From NCBI RefSeq assembly GCF_001458335.1, contig NZ_CYTO01000010.1, positions 83,156 through 147,155 of the forward strand: 64,000 nucleotides of DNA, written 5' to 3'. Each line of letters starts with the position of its first letter. Positions within the stretch are counted from its first letter, which is position 1. The translations under genes and the position numbers were made by a program. Positions 37,407-47,046 of this stretch are shown here, piece by piece. The stretch is from Cognatishimia activa. GTDB lineage: Bacteria; Pseudomonadota; Alphaproteobacteria; Rhodobacterales; Rhodobacteraceae. The notes under the pieces are model-generated. The model saw only the letters and a list, made by a program, of their open reading frames with translations. It did not search any database and had not been told where the DNA came from.

Positions 37407-38101
37407 CGATCAAGCTTGGGGTGCCCTCAAAGGGCCGTTTGATGGAGAAGACTTTTGATTGGTTCGGCGCGCGGGGAATTTCCTTGTCGCGGACCGGATC
37501 GGATCGGGAATATGCCGCCAAAGTAGAAGGTATTGAGGGGGTCGAATTGGTGCTCTTGAGTGCGGGTGAAATCCCGCGCGAACTGAAAGCGGGCCGTATC
37601 CACCTTGGGGTCACCGGTACAGATCTGGTGCAAGAGAAACTGGGCCTTTGGGAGCAGCAAGTCGAAACCATGGCCGAGCTTGGTTTCGGTCGTGCGGACC
37701 TGATCATCGCGGTGCCTCAGTGCTGGGTCGATGTGAACTTGCTCGAAGACTTGGATGCAGCGGCTGCGGCCTTCCGCGCGAAACACGGGTTCCGTTTGCG
37801 GATCGCGACCAAATTCCACCGTCTTGTGCGTGAATTTCTGCGCGATCATGGGGTTGCGGATTATCAGTTGGTGGACAGCCAAGGGGCAACAGAAGGCACA
37901 ATTAAGAACCTGACTGCGGAAGCTGTCGCGGATATTACGTCGACCGGTGACACGTTGCGCGCAAACCACCTGAAGATCCTGTCTGACTCAACGATCCTGA
38001 AATCTCAGGCGACGCTGTTTCGGTCTCGGAATGCCAAGCTGGAGCAGAAACAAAAAGAAACCTTGAACGCTCTGATAAAGCAACTCGAGCTAGATCGCTA
38101 A
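37403..38101 (+). CDS. hisG: ATP phosphoribosyltransferase, short form
   Basis: 232 residues, lacking the C-terminal regulatory domain of long HisG, so it depends on HisZ. It starts histidine synthesis by joining PRPP and ATP. KLGVPSKGRLMEKT at the N-terminus, HLGVTGTDLVQE near 72 and DITSTGDTLRANHLK near 180 (PRPP loop) match the family. A terminator follows. Confidence 0.95.
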   Translation: MTIKLGVPSKGRLMEKTFDWFGARGISLSRTGSDREYAAKVEGIEGVELVLLSAGEIPRELKAGRIHLGVTGTDLVQEKLGLWEQQVETMAELGFGRADLIIAVPQCWVDVNLLEDLDAAAAAFRAKHGFRLRIATKFHRLVREFLRDHGVADYQLVDSQGATEGTIKNLTAEAVADITSTGDTLRANHLKILSDSTILKSQATLFRSRNAKLEQKQKETLNALIKQLELDR

Positions 38102-38117
38102 GCATTCTTTCTGACGA

Positions 38118-38145
38118 AAATTGAAGGCCGGTTGGCCTTCAATTT
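38118..38145 (+). terminator. Terminator after hisG
   Basis: A 12-bp perfect stem, AAATTGAAGGCC (38118-38129) with GGCCTTCAATTT (38134-38145), GGTT loop, 17 nt after the hisG stop. Confidence 0.7.
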
Positions 38146-38193
38146 GTATACTTACGCTCCCATCTGTCTTTTAGGGACAGTGGAGGGGGCGAA

Positions 38194-38562
38194 ATGGCAA
38201 TTGCAAAATCGTGGCAAAGAATGGAAGGAGGCTTGGTCCTTCTTGGAGCCATTTCTGCCTACATGAACCTTGATCATGGCATCGCTTGGTGGCTTGCTCT
38301 GATCATTTTTTTTGCGCCTGACCTTAGTTTTCTCGGCTACGCATTTGGACCAAAAGTTGGCGCATTGGCTTACAACTTCACGCATATTTACGGCTTCGGG
38401 GCAGTTGTCACAGCCGTCGCTTTCGCGGCTGGTTCAGTGTTCTGGATTGGTATGGGGCTATTGCTTATTGCCCATTGCGGTTTTGATCGCGTGCTTGGCT
38501 ATGGGCTGAAGTCACCTGAGGGTTTTCAGATCACCCATTTGGGCAAGATCGGTAAGAGCTAA
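38194..38562 (+). CDS. DUF4260 membrane protein
   Basis: 122 residues, about four membrane helices. The pattern (FFAPDLSFLGYAFGPKVGALAYNFTHIYG in the middle, HCGFDRVLGYGLK near the end) matches DUF4260. Function unknown. GGAGGGGG precedes the ATG. Followed by a strong stem-loop. Confidence 0.75.
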   Translation: MAIAKSWQRMEGGLVLLGAISAYMNLDHGIAWWLALIIFFAPDLSFLGYAFGPKVGALAYNFTHIYGFGAVVTAVAFAAGSVFWIGMGLLLIAHCGFDRVLGYGLKSPEGFQITHLGKIGKS

Positions 38563-38567
38563 ACCAA

Positions 38568-38598
38568 AAAAAGCCCCGCCGAAAGGGCAGGGCTTTTT
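38568..38598. terminator. Bidirectional terminator
   Basis: AAAAAGCCC (38568-38576) pairs with GGGCTTTTT (38590-38598), GC core in between, with A and T runs on both sides. Placed between convergent DUF4260 and protease-like genes, it can stop both. Confidence 0.8.
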
Positions 38599-38617
38599 GA
38601 AAAAACTTTTTGGTTTC

Positions 38618-40360
38618 TTACCAGCAGCTCACCAAAACAGTGACTTCGCCTGCGAGCGTCGTCAGGTCTTCCGGAGCAATGCTTCCGGCTGTCGCGCTGC
38701 TGTTGGTTGCGATGCCTTCATCATTCAAGATGGTCTGAATGGTCCGCCCGCTCGCGGCAAAGCTGACATCCGGCGGCAATTGGCGACCGGTATTTGTCGG
38801 CGCTGGCAGCAGCATGCCAACAACCGAACCGCCAGTGTCAAACACCGGGCCACCCGCATCGCCCGGCAATGGCGCGAGTGCCAGTCGTTTGAGTTCTTCT
38901 TCACCCTGCAAACCGCGCAGGTCAGCGAGCGTGCCGTAGGTCACGGTCGGTGCGCCCAAAACACCCTCGAAAGAGTAGCCTGCAACTGCAATCTCAGACT
39001 TCAATCGCGGTGTTGCAGCGCTGAAGCTCGCGACAGACATTGGGGCCAAACCTTTTGCAGGAGCTAATACCGCAACGCCAAGCTGTTCATTCACGCCCAG
39101 CAACTCTGCGTCATATTCCCCTTCAAGGGTGATCCGCTGACAGCTGTCCACAACTTCTGCCGTGGTGACAACGGTGCCTTGGCTGTTGATGAAAAAGCCA
39201 GAGCGGGAGAGTTTCGGACGGCGAATTTCAAGACCAGATAAGAGGTCCAGATCTTGGAGGGATTCAGCACCCACTGCCGGATCCATGACCCCGTCGATAC
39301 GCGTGAAAGACGCGCGCATTTCGCTCAGCAAACGACGACGACGTTCTTCGTCACCCGCAGGCCATACCAGCGTAAAGCCTTTGATTTCACCGTTTTTCAG
39401 GCTGACTTCGGTGTGGCTGATCCGGGCCGCATCTTCGCCCACCAAAACAAAGCTGTCTTTGCGACGCTCGCGTGGGCCTTCCAGCGGGACCAGCTCTAGC
39501 GTTTGCATGATGTCGTAAAGGCCGAACAGCGTGGATTGGTCACCTTCTTGGCTGATAAGGACCACTTGGGCATCCACATCCGCTGTCGGCGAGAAATTCA
39601 CAAATGGGTATTCCGCAGATTTCTTTTCAACAACGCCAAGCGGAACCAACATTTCGATGCCCGCTTCTAGGCTGGTATAGGCACGTAGGTCCAAGCCATC
39701 GAGCACCGCGTTATACTGCGCTTTGAGTTGCGCGCGTTGGCCGGTGGTCATCACGCCTGTGGTTTCATGGCCATTGGCTGCCTGCCATGCAGACATCGAG
39801 GCGCGGGTGCCACGACCAAATGCGCCGTCGATGGAGCTGTTGTAAAAGCCAGCCCATTGCAGCCAGATTTGCAGCTCTTTTTTCTCATCCCGCGTCAGCC
39901 GCGCTTCGCTGGCACGCGCTTCCCGTGGGGTTTCATCGGGAACGTTAAGTTCCAATACTTGTGGTTCAGAAGCGGCTTCAACCGATGGAGCAGGTTCATT
40001 TTCTGCAGGATCAAGCCGCACATTCAGCAGGTTCGCACCAATTGGCCAAAACTGGCTGCGGAAGGTTGAAGTAAAAGTCACATAGGCATCGCGTGGAATC
40101 AGCCCATCGCGGCGGTAGGCTTGCAGCACGGTTTCCGCATCTTCACGCGTGTACGGGCCAAGAGCGATGCCGTACCAGCCGCCGCCAAGGGCAAATCCGT
40201 TTACGTCTTCTAATTGGCCGGCGTATTTGATGATTTGGGCATTTGCGTCAGACAAGCTTGGCTGCGCTTCGATCTGAACCCAAGCAATGTCTTCTTGTGC
40301 AAATGCCGCGCGGCAAAGGAAGAAAAACCCACAAACGAAAGAGAAGAAAAACCGCGACAT
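38618..40360 (-). CDS. Secreted protein with SPOR-like, peptidoglycan-binding and inactive trypsin-like domains (predicted pseudoprotease)
   Basis: 580 residues. Signal peptide about 1-21 (ends AAFAQ), a SPOR-like segment (WVQIEAQPSLSDANAQI...WYGIALGPYT, about 27-75), a PG_binding_1 domain (LQIWLQWAGFYNSSIDGAFGRGTRASMSAWQ, about 163-195), a middle region, then a trypsin/DegP-like fold (about 385-555). The triad positions are all changed: the His of the usual TTAHVV is Glu 402 (TTAEVVD), the Asp before VAVL is Gly 428, and the nucleophile in the usual GDSGGP is Ala 502 (GDAGGP). The fold residues around them remain, so it looks like a retained, inactive protease, perhaps a cell-wall-associated scaffold or binder. 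Confidence 0.85.
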   Translation of the reverse strand: MSRFFFSFVCGFFFLCRAAFAQEDIAWVQIEAQPSLSDANAQIIKYAGQLEDVNGFALGGGWYGIALGPYTREDAETVLQAYRRDGLIPRDAYVTFTSTFRSQFWPIGANLLNVRLDPAENEPAPSVEAASEPQVLELNVPDETPREARASEARLTRDEKKELQIWLQWAGFYNSSIDGAFGRGTRASMSAWQAANGHETTGVMTTGQRAQLKAQYNAVLDGLDLRAYTSLEAGIEMLVPLGVVEKKSAEYPFVNFSPTADVDAQVVLISQEGDQSTLFGLYDIMQTLELVPLEGPRERRKDSFVLVGEDAARISHTEVSLKNGEIKGFTLVWPAGDEERRRRLLSEMRASFTRIDGVMDPAVGAESLQDLDLLSGLEIRRPKLSRSGFFINSQGTVVTTAEVVDSCQRITLEGEYDAELLGVNEQLGVAVLAPAKGLAPMSVASFSAATPRLKSEIAVAGYSFEGVLGAPTVTYGTLADLRGLQGEEELKRLALAPLPGDAGGPVFDTGGSVVGMLLPAPTNTGRQLPPDVSFAASGRTIQTILNDEGIATNSSATAGSIAPEDLTTLAGEVTVLVSCW

Positions 40361-40513
40361 CCTGACTTGGGTCCTTTGATCGTAAAAAATTTCCTATTCG
40401 CTCGACCTTTTACCAACTTTGCGCCGTCATGCACCCTTATTTTGGCCTTTGGTGCAATTGACCCGCCTGTCTGTTGCGAATAGGTACGAAACGCGTTTGA
40501 AAAGGGCAGAGCT

Positions 40514-41446
40514 ATGGCAGATACGGATAGCAAACCAAGGTCGTTCCAAGAGATCATCTTGCGGCTGCAAAACTATTGGGCAGCCAAAGGCTGTGCAGTG
40601 CTGCAACCTTACGACATGGAAGTCGGTGCAGGGACATTTCACCCGGCCACAACCTTGCGTTCTTTAGGCCAAAAACCATGGGCCGCGGCCTATGTTCAGC
40701 CCTCTCGCCGTCCAACCGACGGTCGTTATGGTGAAAACCCAAACCGTTTGCAGCACTATTACCAGTATCAGGTGTTGATCAAACCAAGCCCACCGGATCT
40801 GCAAGAGCTGTATCTAGGCTCTTTGGCCGCCATCGGCATCGATATGGAGATGCACGATATCCGTTTCGTGGAAGACGACTGGGAAAGCCCAACGCTTGGC
40901 GCCTGGGGTCTGGGTTGGGAAGTCTGGTGTGACGGTATGGAAGTCAGCCAGTTCACCTATTTCCAACAAGTTGGCGGCCATGACTGTCACCCGGTCTCTG
41001 GCGAGCTGACCTATGGTCTGGAACGTCTGGCCATGTATGTGCTGGGTGTGGACCACGTGATGGATATGCCATTCAATGACCCGCAATCCCCGATTGCGCT
41101 GACCTATGGCGATGTTTTCAAGCAAACAGAGGAAGAATACGCCCGTTGGAACTTTGATGTGGCCAACACCGAGGTTCTGCTGCGCCATTTTGAAGAGGCG
41201 GAAGCTGAATGCGAAGCGATCCTCGCGCAAGAACATTTAGATCCAAAGACCGGCAAAACCATCATCATGGCGCACCCGGCCTATGATCAATGCATCAAAG
41301 CCAGCCATATCTTTAACTTGCTCGACGCGCGTGGGGTGATCTCTGTCACGGAACGTCAGGCCTATATTGGCCGCGTCCGTGCTTTGGCAAAGCAATGTGC
41401 TGACGCCTTCGCGCAAACCCGCGCTGCGACCGGAGAGGCCGCGTGA
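40514..41446 (+). CDS. glyQ: Glycyl-tRNA synthetase alpha subunit
   Basis: 310 residues. Catalytic class II subunit of the bacterial two-subunit enzyme. [17 protein letters not shown] at the start, [14 protein letters not shown] near 35 and [27 protein letters not shown] near 58 are invariant. Upstream is divergent from the pseudoprotease; a GTGA overlap joins it to the next gene. Works with GlyS two genes down. Confidence 0.97.
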   Translation: MADTDSKPRSFQEIILRLQNYWAAKGCAVLQPYDMEVGAGTFHPATTLRSLGQKPWAAAYVQPSRRPTDGRYGENPNRLQHYYQYQVLIKPSPPDLQELYLGSLAAIGIDMEMHDIRFVEDDWESPTLGAWGLGWEVWCDGMEVSQFTYFQQVGGHDCHPVSGELTYGLERLAMYVLGVDHVMDMPFNDPQSPIALTYGDVFKQTEEEYARWNFDVANTEVLLRHFEEAEAECEAILAQEHLDPKTGKTIIMAHPAYDQCIKASHIFNLLDARGVISVTERQAYIGRVRALAKQCADAFAQTRAATGEAA

Positions 41447-41970
41447 CCGGGAAACTTCTGTCAGGAGTGCTTGTTTTGTCTGCCATCGCAATGGGCATTG
41501 GCCTCTGGTACACCCAGATCTACGCCTTTTATGAGCCGGTGAATGCCACCGGCGCGGATGATGTGCAGATGACCCTCTTGGCGACCGGTCAACCGGAGAC
41601 CGTTCTATATGAAGACTTTGAAGCCATCGACGCAGGTAGCTCTCCGATCCGCTACCGGGCGTGCTTCACGACATCTATGTCCCAAGCCATGATGAGTGAA
41701 ACCTACCAACCGGTGGAAAAGGCAACACCTTTGAATGCGCCCGGCTGGTTTGACTGTTTTGACGCCGATGAAATTGGCGCCGCCCTGCGCAATGGCGACG
41801 CGATTGCCTTTATGGGTACCGAAAATATCACCTATGGGATCGACCGTATCGTTGCGATCCTGCCCGATGGCCGGGGCTTTGCCTGGCATGAAATCAACGC
41901 ATGCGGCAAGCTTGCCTTTGACGGCGAAGACCTGCCCGCATCCTGCCCGCCTAAACCGGAAGACCAATAG
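41443..41970 (+). CDS. Single-pass membrane protein between glyQ and glyS (DUF6446-like)
   Basis: 175 residues from a GTG that overlaps the glyQ stop (GTGA). An N-terminal hydrophobic helix (about 3-22) is followed by a soluble domain with four cysteines (ACFTT, WFDCF, NACGK, ASCPP) that could form disulfides in the periplasm. Conserved genes at this place occur in other roseobacters. Function unknown; the operon context with tRNA charging may be historical. Confidence 0.65.
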   Translation: MTGKLLSGVLVLSAIAMGIGLWYTQIYAFYEPVNATGADDVQMTLLATGQPETVLYEDFEAIDAGSSPIRYRACFTTSMSQAMMSETYQPVEKATPLNAPGWFDCFDADEIGAALRNGDAIAFMGTENITYGIDRIVAILPDGRGFAWHEINACGKLAFDGEDLPASCPPKPEDQ

Positions 41971-41972
41971 AT

Positions 41973-44198
41973 ATGCCTGATCTGCTGATTGAACTCTTTT
42001 CCGAAGAAATTCCTGCGCGCATGCAAGCCCGTGCCGCGGATGACCTGAAAAAGCGCGTGACCGATGGTCTGGTGGCCGCGGGTCTGACCTATGGAAATGC
42101 CGCAAGCTTCTCGACCCCGCGGCGCTTGACCCTTGCGCTTGAGGGCATGTTGGCAGAGAGCCCAACCGTACGCGAAGAACGCAAAGGCCCGAAAGTGGGT
42201 GCGCCGGAAAAGGCCATCGAAGGTTTCCTGCGTGGTGCAGGCCTGACGATGGATCAACTGGAAGAGCGCGACACACCAAAAGGTGCCGTGTATTTTGCGA
42301 CCATCGAAAAACCCGGCCGCCCGGCGGCTGAGATCGTGGCCGAAGTGCTCGAAGACACCATCCGCAACTTCCCTTGGCCAAAGTCCATGCGCTGGGGATC
42401 GGGCGCGTTGCGCTGGGTGCGCCCGTTGCACTCCATCCTCTGCATCATGACAGATGAGGCCGGCACAACGGTTGTGCCCATGGATGTGGAAGGCATCACA
42501 TCTGGCGACACCACCGAAGGGCACCGGTTTATGGGGGCAGGGCGTTTTGCGGTCACTGGCTTTGAAGACTACGCTGCGAAGCTGAAGCGCGACCACGTGA
42601 TCCTTTCGGCAGAGGAACGCGCCGAAACCATCTGGGCCGATGCTCAAAACCTCGCCTTTGCGCAAGGTCTGGAAGTGGTGGATGACAAAGGCCTGTTGGC
42701 GGAAGTCGCAGGATTGGTGGAATGGCCTGTCACCCTGATGGGCGACATTGCCGAGGACTTCTTGAACCTGCCGCCTGAAGTGCTTCAGACCTCCATGAAA
42801 GAACACCAGAAGTTCTTCTCGGTCAAAAATCCAAAAACTGGCCGGATTGAGAAATTCATTACTGTTGCGAACCGTGAAACCAAAGACAATGGCGCGACCA
42901 TTCTGGCAGGTAACCAGAAGGTTCTGTTTGCGCGGCTGTCAGATGCGAAATTCTTCTGGGAAAATGACGTGCGCACCGCGAAAGCTGGCGCGTCTGAGTG
43001 GACCGAGAAACTTGCGAACGTGACTTTCCACAACAAGCTGGGCTCTCAGGCCGAACGCATTGACCGTTTCGCAGAGCTGGCACGTGATATTGCGCCGCTT
43101 GTGAATGCAGATGCGGATCTGGCCGAAAAGGCCGCGCGTTGGGCGAAGGCCGATCTCAGCTCTGAAATGGTCTATGAATTCCCGGAACTGCAGGGCCTGA
43201 TGGGCCGCTATTACGCTGAGTTTGCAGGCCATCCGGCCGAGGTTGCGGCGGCGGCGACTGAACATTACTCGCCCCTTGGCCCATCTGATGACGTGCCTGT
43301 CGCGCCAATTTCTGTGGCCGTCGCACTAGCGGACAAGCTGGATGTTCTGACGGGATTCTGGGCGATTGATGAAAAGCCCACTGGGTCAAAAGATCCTTTT
43401 GCGCTGCGTCGCGCTGCGCTGGGTGTGATCCGCCTCGTCGTGGAAAATGGCCTGAAAATGCCGCTGGACCGGTTCTTTGACGCGCAACTGTTGCGTCACG
43501 AAATCGAACAAAACGGGGATGACCAAGCGTCAAAGTCCCTGATGGGGGATCTGCTTAAAGAAATCGCAGACCACGGCGTGTTCGGTGCGGCGATGCGTAC
43601 CGTTGTGGATGCCGTTGACGGTGATCTTCCTGAACATATCGAAGAGCTTAAGACTCGTTTGCCCGACACATCGGTTGATCTTCTCTCCTTCTTCCACGAT
43701 CGCCTAAAAGTCTTCTTGCGCGACCAAGGCATCCGCCACGACGTGATCGACGCCTGCATCGCCATGGAGGGCAATGACGATATCGCGCTCTTGGTCAATC
43801 GCGCCAAAGCATTGCAGACCTTCCTTGGCACTGATGATGGCGAGAACCTTCTGCAAGGATTTAAACGCGCCAACAACATTCTCACCCAAGCTGAGGAAAA
43901 AGACGGCGTTGAATACTCCTTCGGCGCCGATGCCAAATTCGCCAAAGAAGATGCAGAAAAAGCCCTGTTTGAAGCGCTGGACAGATTCGAGCCTTCCATT
44001 GCCGAAGCCATCAAAGGCGAGGATTTCGCCGCAGCAATGGCGGGCCTAGCAGGTCTGCGTGCGCCGATTGATGGCTTCTTTGAAGCGGTTCAGGTCAACA
44101 GCGATGACGAGATCCTACGCCGCAACCGCTTGAACCTGCTCAGCCGCATTCGCCAGCTTTGCGCCTCGGTTGCGGATTTGACCAAAGTCGAAGGCTAA
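41973..44198 (+). CDS. glyS: Glycyl-tRNA synthetase beta subunit
   Basis: 741 residues, normal for alphaproteobacteria. DLLIELFSEEIPARMQ at the N-terminus, SMRWGSGALRWVRPLHSILC near 131 and an HD-like and anticodon-binding C-terminus. Needed for tRNA recognition with GlyQ. Followed by an interspersed repeat unit. Confidence 0.97.
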   Translation: MPDLLIELFSEEIPARMQARAADDLKKRVTDGLVAAGLTYGNAASFSTPRRLTLALEGMLAESPTVREERKGPKVGAPEKAIEGFLRGAGLTMDQLEERDTPKGAVYFATIEKPGRPAAEIVAEVLEDTIRNFPWPKSMRWGSGALRWVRPLHSILCIMTDEAGTTVVPMDVEGITSGDTTEGHRFMGAGRFAVTGFEDYAAKLKRDHVILSAEERAETIWADAQNLAFAQGLEVVDDKGLLAEVAGLVEWPVTLMGDIAEDFLNLPPEVLQTSMKEHQKFFSVKNPKTGRIEKFITVANRETKDNGATILAGNQKVLFARLSDAKFFWENDVRTAKAGASEWTEKLANVTFHNKLGSQAERIDRFAELARDIAPLVNADADLAEKAARWAKADLSSEMVYEFPELQGLMGRYYAEFAGHPAEVAAAATEHYSPLGPSDDVPVAPISVAVALADKLDVLTGFWAIDEKPTGSKDPFALRRAALGVIRLVVENGLKMPLDRFFDAQLLRHEIEQNGDDQASKSLMGDLLKEIADHGVFGAAMRTVVDAVDGDLPEHIEELKTRLPDTSVDLLSFFHDRLKVFLRDQGIRHDVIDACIAMEGNDDIALLVNRAKALQTFLGTDDGENLLQGFKRANNILTQAEEKDGVEYSFGADAKFAKEDAEKALFEALDRFEPSIAEAIKGEDFAAAMAGLAGLRAPIDGFFEAVQVNSDDEILRRNRLNLLSRIRQLCASVADLTKVEG

Positions 44199-44212
44199 AC
44201 GAAACCCGTTCC

Positions 44213-44264
44213 CTTCTTCTTTGTCAAAATACTCAAACCGCCGGATTTCTTAAGAAATCCGGCG
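44213..44264 (+). repeat. Interspersed repeat unit, copy 3, with palindrome
   Basis: Box CTTCTTCTTTG-TCA-AAATACTCAAA at 44213-44237, then a perfect 26-bp palindrome at 44239-44264 (half-site CGCCGGATTTCTT). The palindrome could fold as a hairpin 40 nt after glyS and act as a terminator or processing signal. Confidence 0.75.
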
Positions 44265-44358
44265 CTGCTCTTTCCGCAAGCGCAATGTTTTTCCGTTAAC
44301 CTTTTCCTTGCCTCATAGCGCAGCACCCTTATGCTGCCGCCCCATGGAGGATGCCGCA

Positions 44359-46896
44359 GTGCAGAAAAATAGCCCGTTTATCACTCTAGTGACCCCCACC
44401 GCACCGATCACTGTGCAAACCCATGGTGGCCGGGCGAAGTGTCTGCAACGCTTGGTCCGTCTTGATCTGCCGGTTCCAACAACTGTCGCCGTGTCTTTTG
44501 ATGCGGTGCACCGGCTTGCCGGGGGCGAAATCCCGGACCTAGAGCGATTGATGGAACCCTTTGAAGACGGGTGTTTGCTCTGCGTGCGTCCGAGTTCAGA
44601 GGATCCCGATTGGGGCGGTCCGCGCGCGGTGCTTAATATCGGTATCAATGACGAACGGCATGCGGAACTTGCGAAATCCATCGGCAAAGCAGCCGATGAG
44701 ATCTATTTGCGGTTCATTCAGGCCTATTCGGAACATGTGGCGCGTCTAGACCCAGATATGTTTGACGACATCGATCTATCTGGCCCTAAAGCCGTTCACG
44801 AAGCGCTTGAAGCCTATGAAGACGAAGCGGAAGAGCCATTTCCGCAAGATGCCGCAACCCAATTGTTAGGTGTATTACGCTCCATGGCACGCGCTTGGGG
44901 CGGGACTTCGGCGCGCCTCTTGCGCATGGCCAAAGGCGCGCCCGCAGATGCGGGTCTCGGGCTCGTGGTCCAGGCGGTGGCTTTGGGCATGGGGCAGGGT
45001 GAAAGCGGTTCCGGCGTTTTGCAACTGGTGGACGGTGCGTCAGGGCATCAGGTGATCAAAGGGCGTTACCTCAGCCAGTCTCAAGGCCGCGATGCACTGC
45101 ATGCGGGGGACAAGTCTCTGTTCCTAACCAAAGACAAGCGCGGACCATCCTTGCAAGAGAAGCTCCCAGAAGCGTTTGACGCGCTGATCGAACATGCGGA
45201 ACTGATGCGCAAGCGCTTGCGCGAAGAAATGCAGATGGAATTCACGATTGAAAATGGTGAAGTCCATATTCTGGATGGCGTCCGCATCCAACGCAGCGCT
45301 CGCGCCGCGGTGCGGATTGCGGTGGCTCTGGCGGAAGAGGGTATCATTAGCCATGAAGAGGCTCTCATGCGAATCGAGCCGCGCGCGTTGAATGAGCTCT
45401 TGCACCGTCAGGTCGACCCTAATGCAAAGCGAGATGTGATCGGTGCTGGCGTGGCGGCAAGCCCCGGCGCTGCAAGCGGAAGGCTGGTCTTCTCAGAGGC
45501 AGCAGCACAGGCGTCTGCCGCGCGCGGAGAGGCTTGTATCCTTGTGCGCCGCCAAACCAGCCCAGAAGATGTGCGTGGGATGCATGCTTCCGTCGCTGTG
45601 CTGACGGAAAGAGGCGGTGTGACCAGCCATGCTGCGGTGATCGCGCGTGGACTGGGGTTGCCTTGCGTTGTTGGCGCAAGCTCATTGCGGTTTCAAACAC
45701 GCTCCAAGCAGCTGACGGCCCAAGGCGGACGCATTTTCAAAGAAGGTGATGTTGTCACTGTCGATGGCACCAATGGTCAGGTTCTTGCGGGTGAGCCGGA
45801 AATGCTGGAAGCGGCTCTGGATGATGCGTTCAAAACACTGATGACCTGGGCAGACGAGGCGCGCGACATCGGTGTGCGTGCCAACGCGGATACGCCGTCA
45901 GATGCAAAAACCGCTCGCAATTTTAAGGCGCAGGGGATCGGGCTTTGCCGGACAGAACACATGTTCTTTGACGAAGACCGTCTGACTGTCATGAGAGAGA
46001 TGATCTTTGCCGATGATCCCGCAGATCGCCGCACGGCAGTCGATCGCTTGATGCCAATTCAACGCGCGGATTTCGTCGAACTGTTCCGGATCATGAAGGA
46101 TCAACCGGTCTGTATCCGCCTGTTTGATCCGCCATTGCATGAATTCCTTCCCGGAAATCGCGCCGGTATGCGCGATTTGGCGGAAGCGTTGGATCTTCCA
46201 TTATCCCATGTGGAGCGCCGGATTGAGGCTCTCAGCGAGTATAACCCTATGTTGGGTATGCGCGGCGTGCGTCTTGGGATCACTATTCCTGAGATCTACG
46301 AAATGCAGGCGCGGGCCATTTTTGAAGCAACACTAGATGCTGCAAAAGACGGAGCTGTTGTTGTTCCCGAGATCATGATCCCATTGGTAAGCGCAAAACG
46401 CGAAGTTGAGCTCGTGAAAACGCGCATTGACGCGGTGGCCGCTGCTGTTCGCACCGAACGCGGTGCTGATTTTGATTTCAAACTTGGCGTCATGGTTGAA
46501 ACGCCACGTGCGGCACTGCGCGCAGAAGATATCGCGCCGCATTGCGACTTTTTTAGCTTCGGCACAAATGACCTTACCCAAATGGCCTATGGATTGTCGC
46601 GCGATGACGCCGGTCGTTTTATGTCGGCCTATGTGCAGCAGGGTGTTTATCCCGAAGACCCTTTCCATACGCTAGACGCCGAAGGGGTCGGTGAATTGGT
46701 GCAATTGGGTGTTGATCGGGGACGTAAAGCGCAGCCGGGCCTCACGATGTCAGTCTGCGGAGAGCATGGGGGCAGCCCCGAATCAATCGCTTTTTGCCGA
46801 AAAGTGGGAATCGACTACGTTTCTTGCTCGCCATTCCGGGTTCCCGTTGCGCGGTTAGCCGCCGCGCAATTTACCATAAAAGACAAGATCGGGTAG
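44359..46896 (+). CDS. PEP-utilising enzyme, pyruvate phosphate dikinase-like
   Basis: 845 residues from a GTG with GGAGG 8 nt upstream; earlier ATG starts lack this. The phosphohistidine domain is intact (GGVTSHAAVIARGLGLPCVVG near residue 435; His is present), as is the PEP barrel (GLCRTEHMFF, GVMVETPRAAL, FSFGTNDLTQMAYGLSRDDA, VCGEHGGSPE with the catalytic Cys). The N-terminal ATP-grasp part is divergent: the usual GGKGANL reads GGRAKCL, and the usual VRSG reads VRPS. The normal dikinase makes PEP from pyruvate, ATP and phosphate; loss of nucleotide residues makes a changed phosphate donor or regulatory role possible. The name ppdK is used for this locus in relatives, but activity is uncertain. 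Confidence 0.8.
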   Translation: MQKNSPFITLVTPTAPITVQTHGGRAKCLQRLVRLDLPVPTTVAVSFDAVHRLAGGEIPDLERLMEPFEDGCLLCVRPSSEDPDWGGPRAVLNIGINDERHAELAKSIGKAADEIYLRFIQAYSEHVARLDPDMFDDIDLSGPKAVHEALEAYEDEAEEPFPQDAATQLLGVLRSMARAWGGTSARLLRMAKGAPADAGLGLVVQAVALGMGQGESGSGVLQLVDGASGHQVIKGRYLSQSQGRDALHAGDKSLFLTKDKRGPSLQEKLPEAFDALIEHAELMRKRLREEMQMEFTIENGEVHILDGVRIQRSARAAVRIAVALAEEGIISHEEALMRIEPRALNELLHRQVDPNAKRDVIGAGVAASPGAASGRLVFSEAAAQASAARGEACILVRRQTSPEDVRGMHASVAVLTERGGVTSHAAVIARGLGLPCVVGASSLRFQTRSKQLTAQGGRIFKEGDVVTVDGTNGQVLAGEPEMLEAALDDAFKTLMTWADEARDIGVRANADTPSDAKTARNFKAQGIGLCRTEHMFFDEDRLTVMREMIFADDPADRRTAVDRLMPIQRADFVELFRIMKDQPVCIRLFDPPLHEFLPGNRAGMRDLAEALDLPLSHVERRIEALSEYNPMLGMRGVRLGITIPEIYEMQARAIFEATLDAAKDGAVVVPEIMIPLVSAKREVELVKTRIDAVAAAVRTERGADFDFKLGVMVETPRAALRAEDIAPHCDFFSFGTNDLTQMAYGLSRDDAGRFMSAYVQQGVYPEDPFHTLDAEGVGELVQLGVDRGRKAQPGLTMSVCGEHGGSPESIAFCRKVGIDYVSCSPFRVPVARLAAAQFTIKDKIG

Positions 46897-47046
46897 GCTG
46901 ACGCCGCAGTTACGCAGCATATTGGCCACAATTTTGTCAAAATTTGCTGAATTGCGCTTTTTCTGGACGTTTTAAGTATTTTTCGCTATCTCCCCCCGAA
47001 TGTTTGCCGGGTTTGGGGGGTCCGGCCTCAGTTATGCGAGGCTGCC
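46897..47046. other. Intergenic region, 150 nt
   Basis: T-rich stretch (46935-46990), then CCCCCC...GGGGGG arms (about 46992-47021) with a 17-nt loop, possibly a weak hairpin. The ribosome site of the following gene (GAGG) is at its end. No gene seen. Confidence 0.4.
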
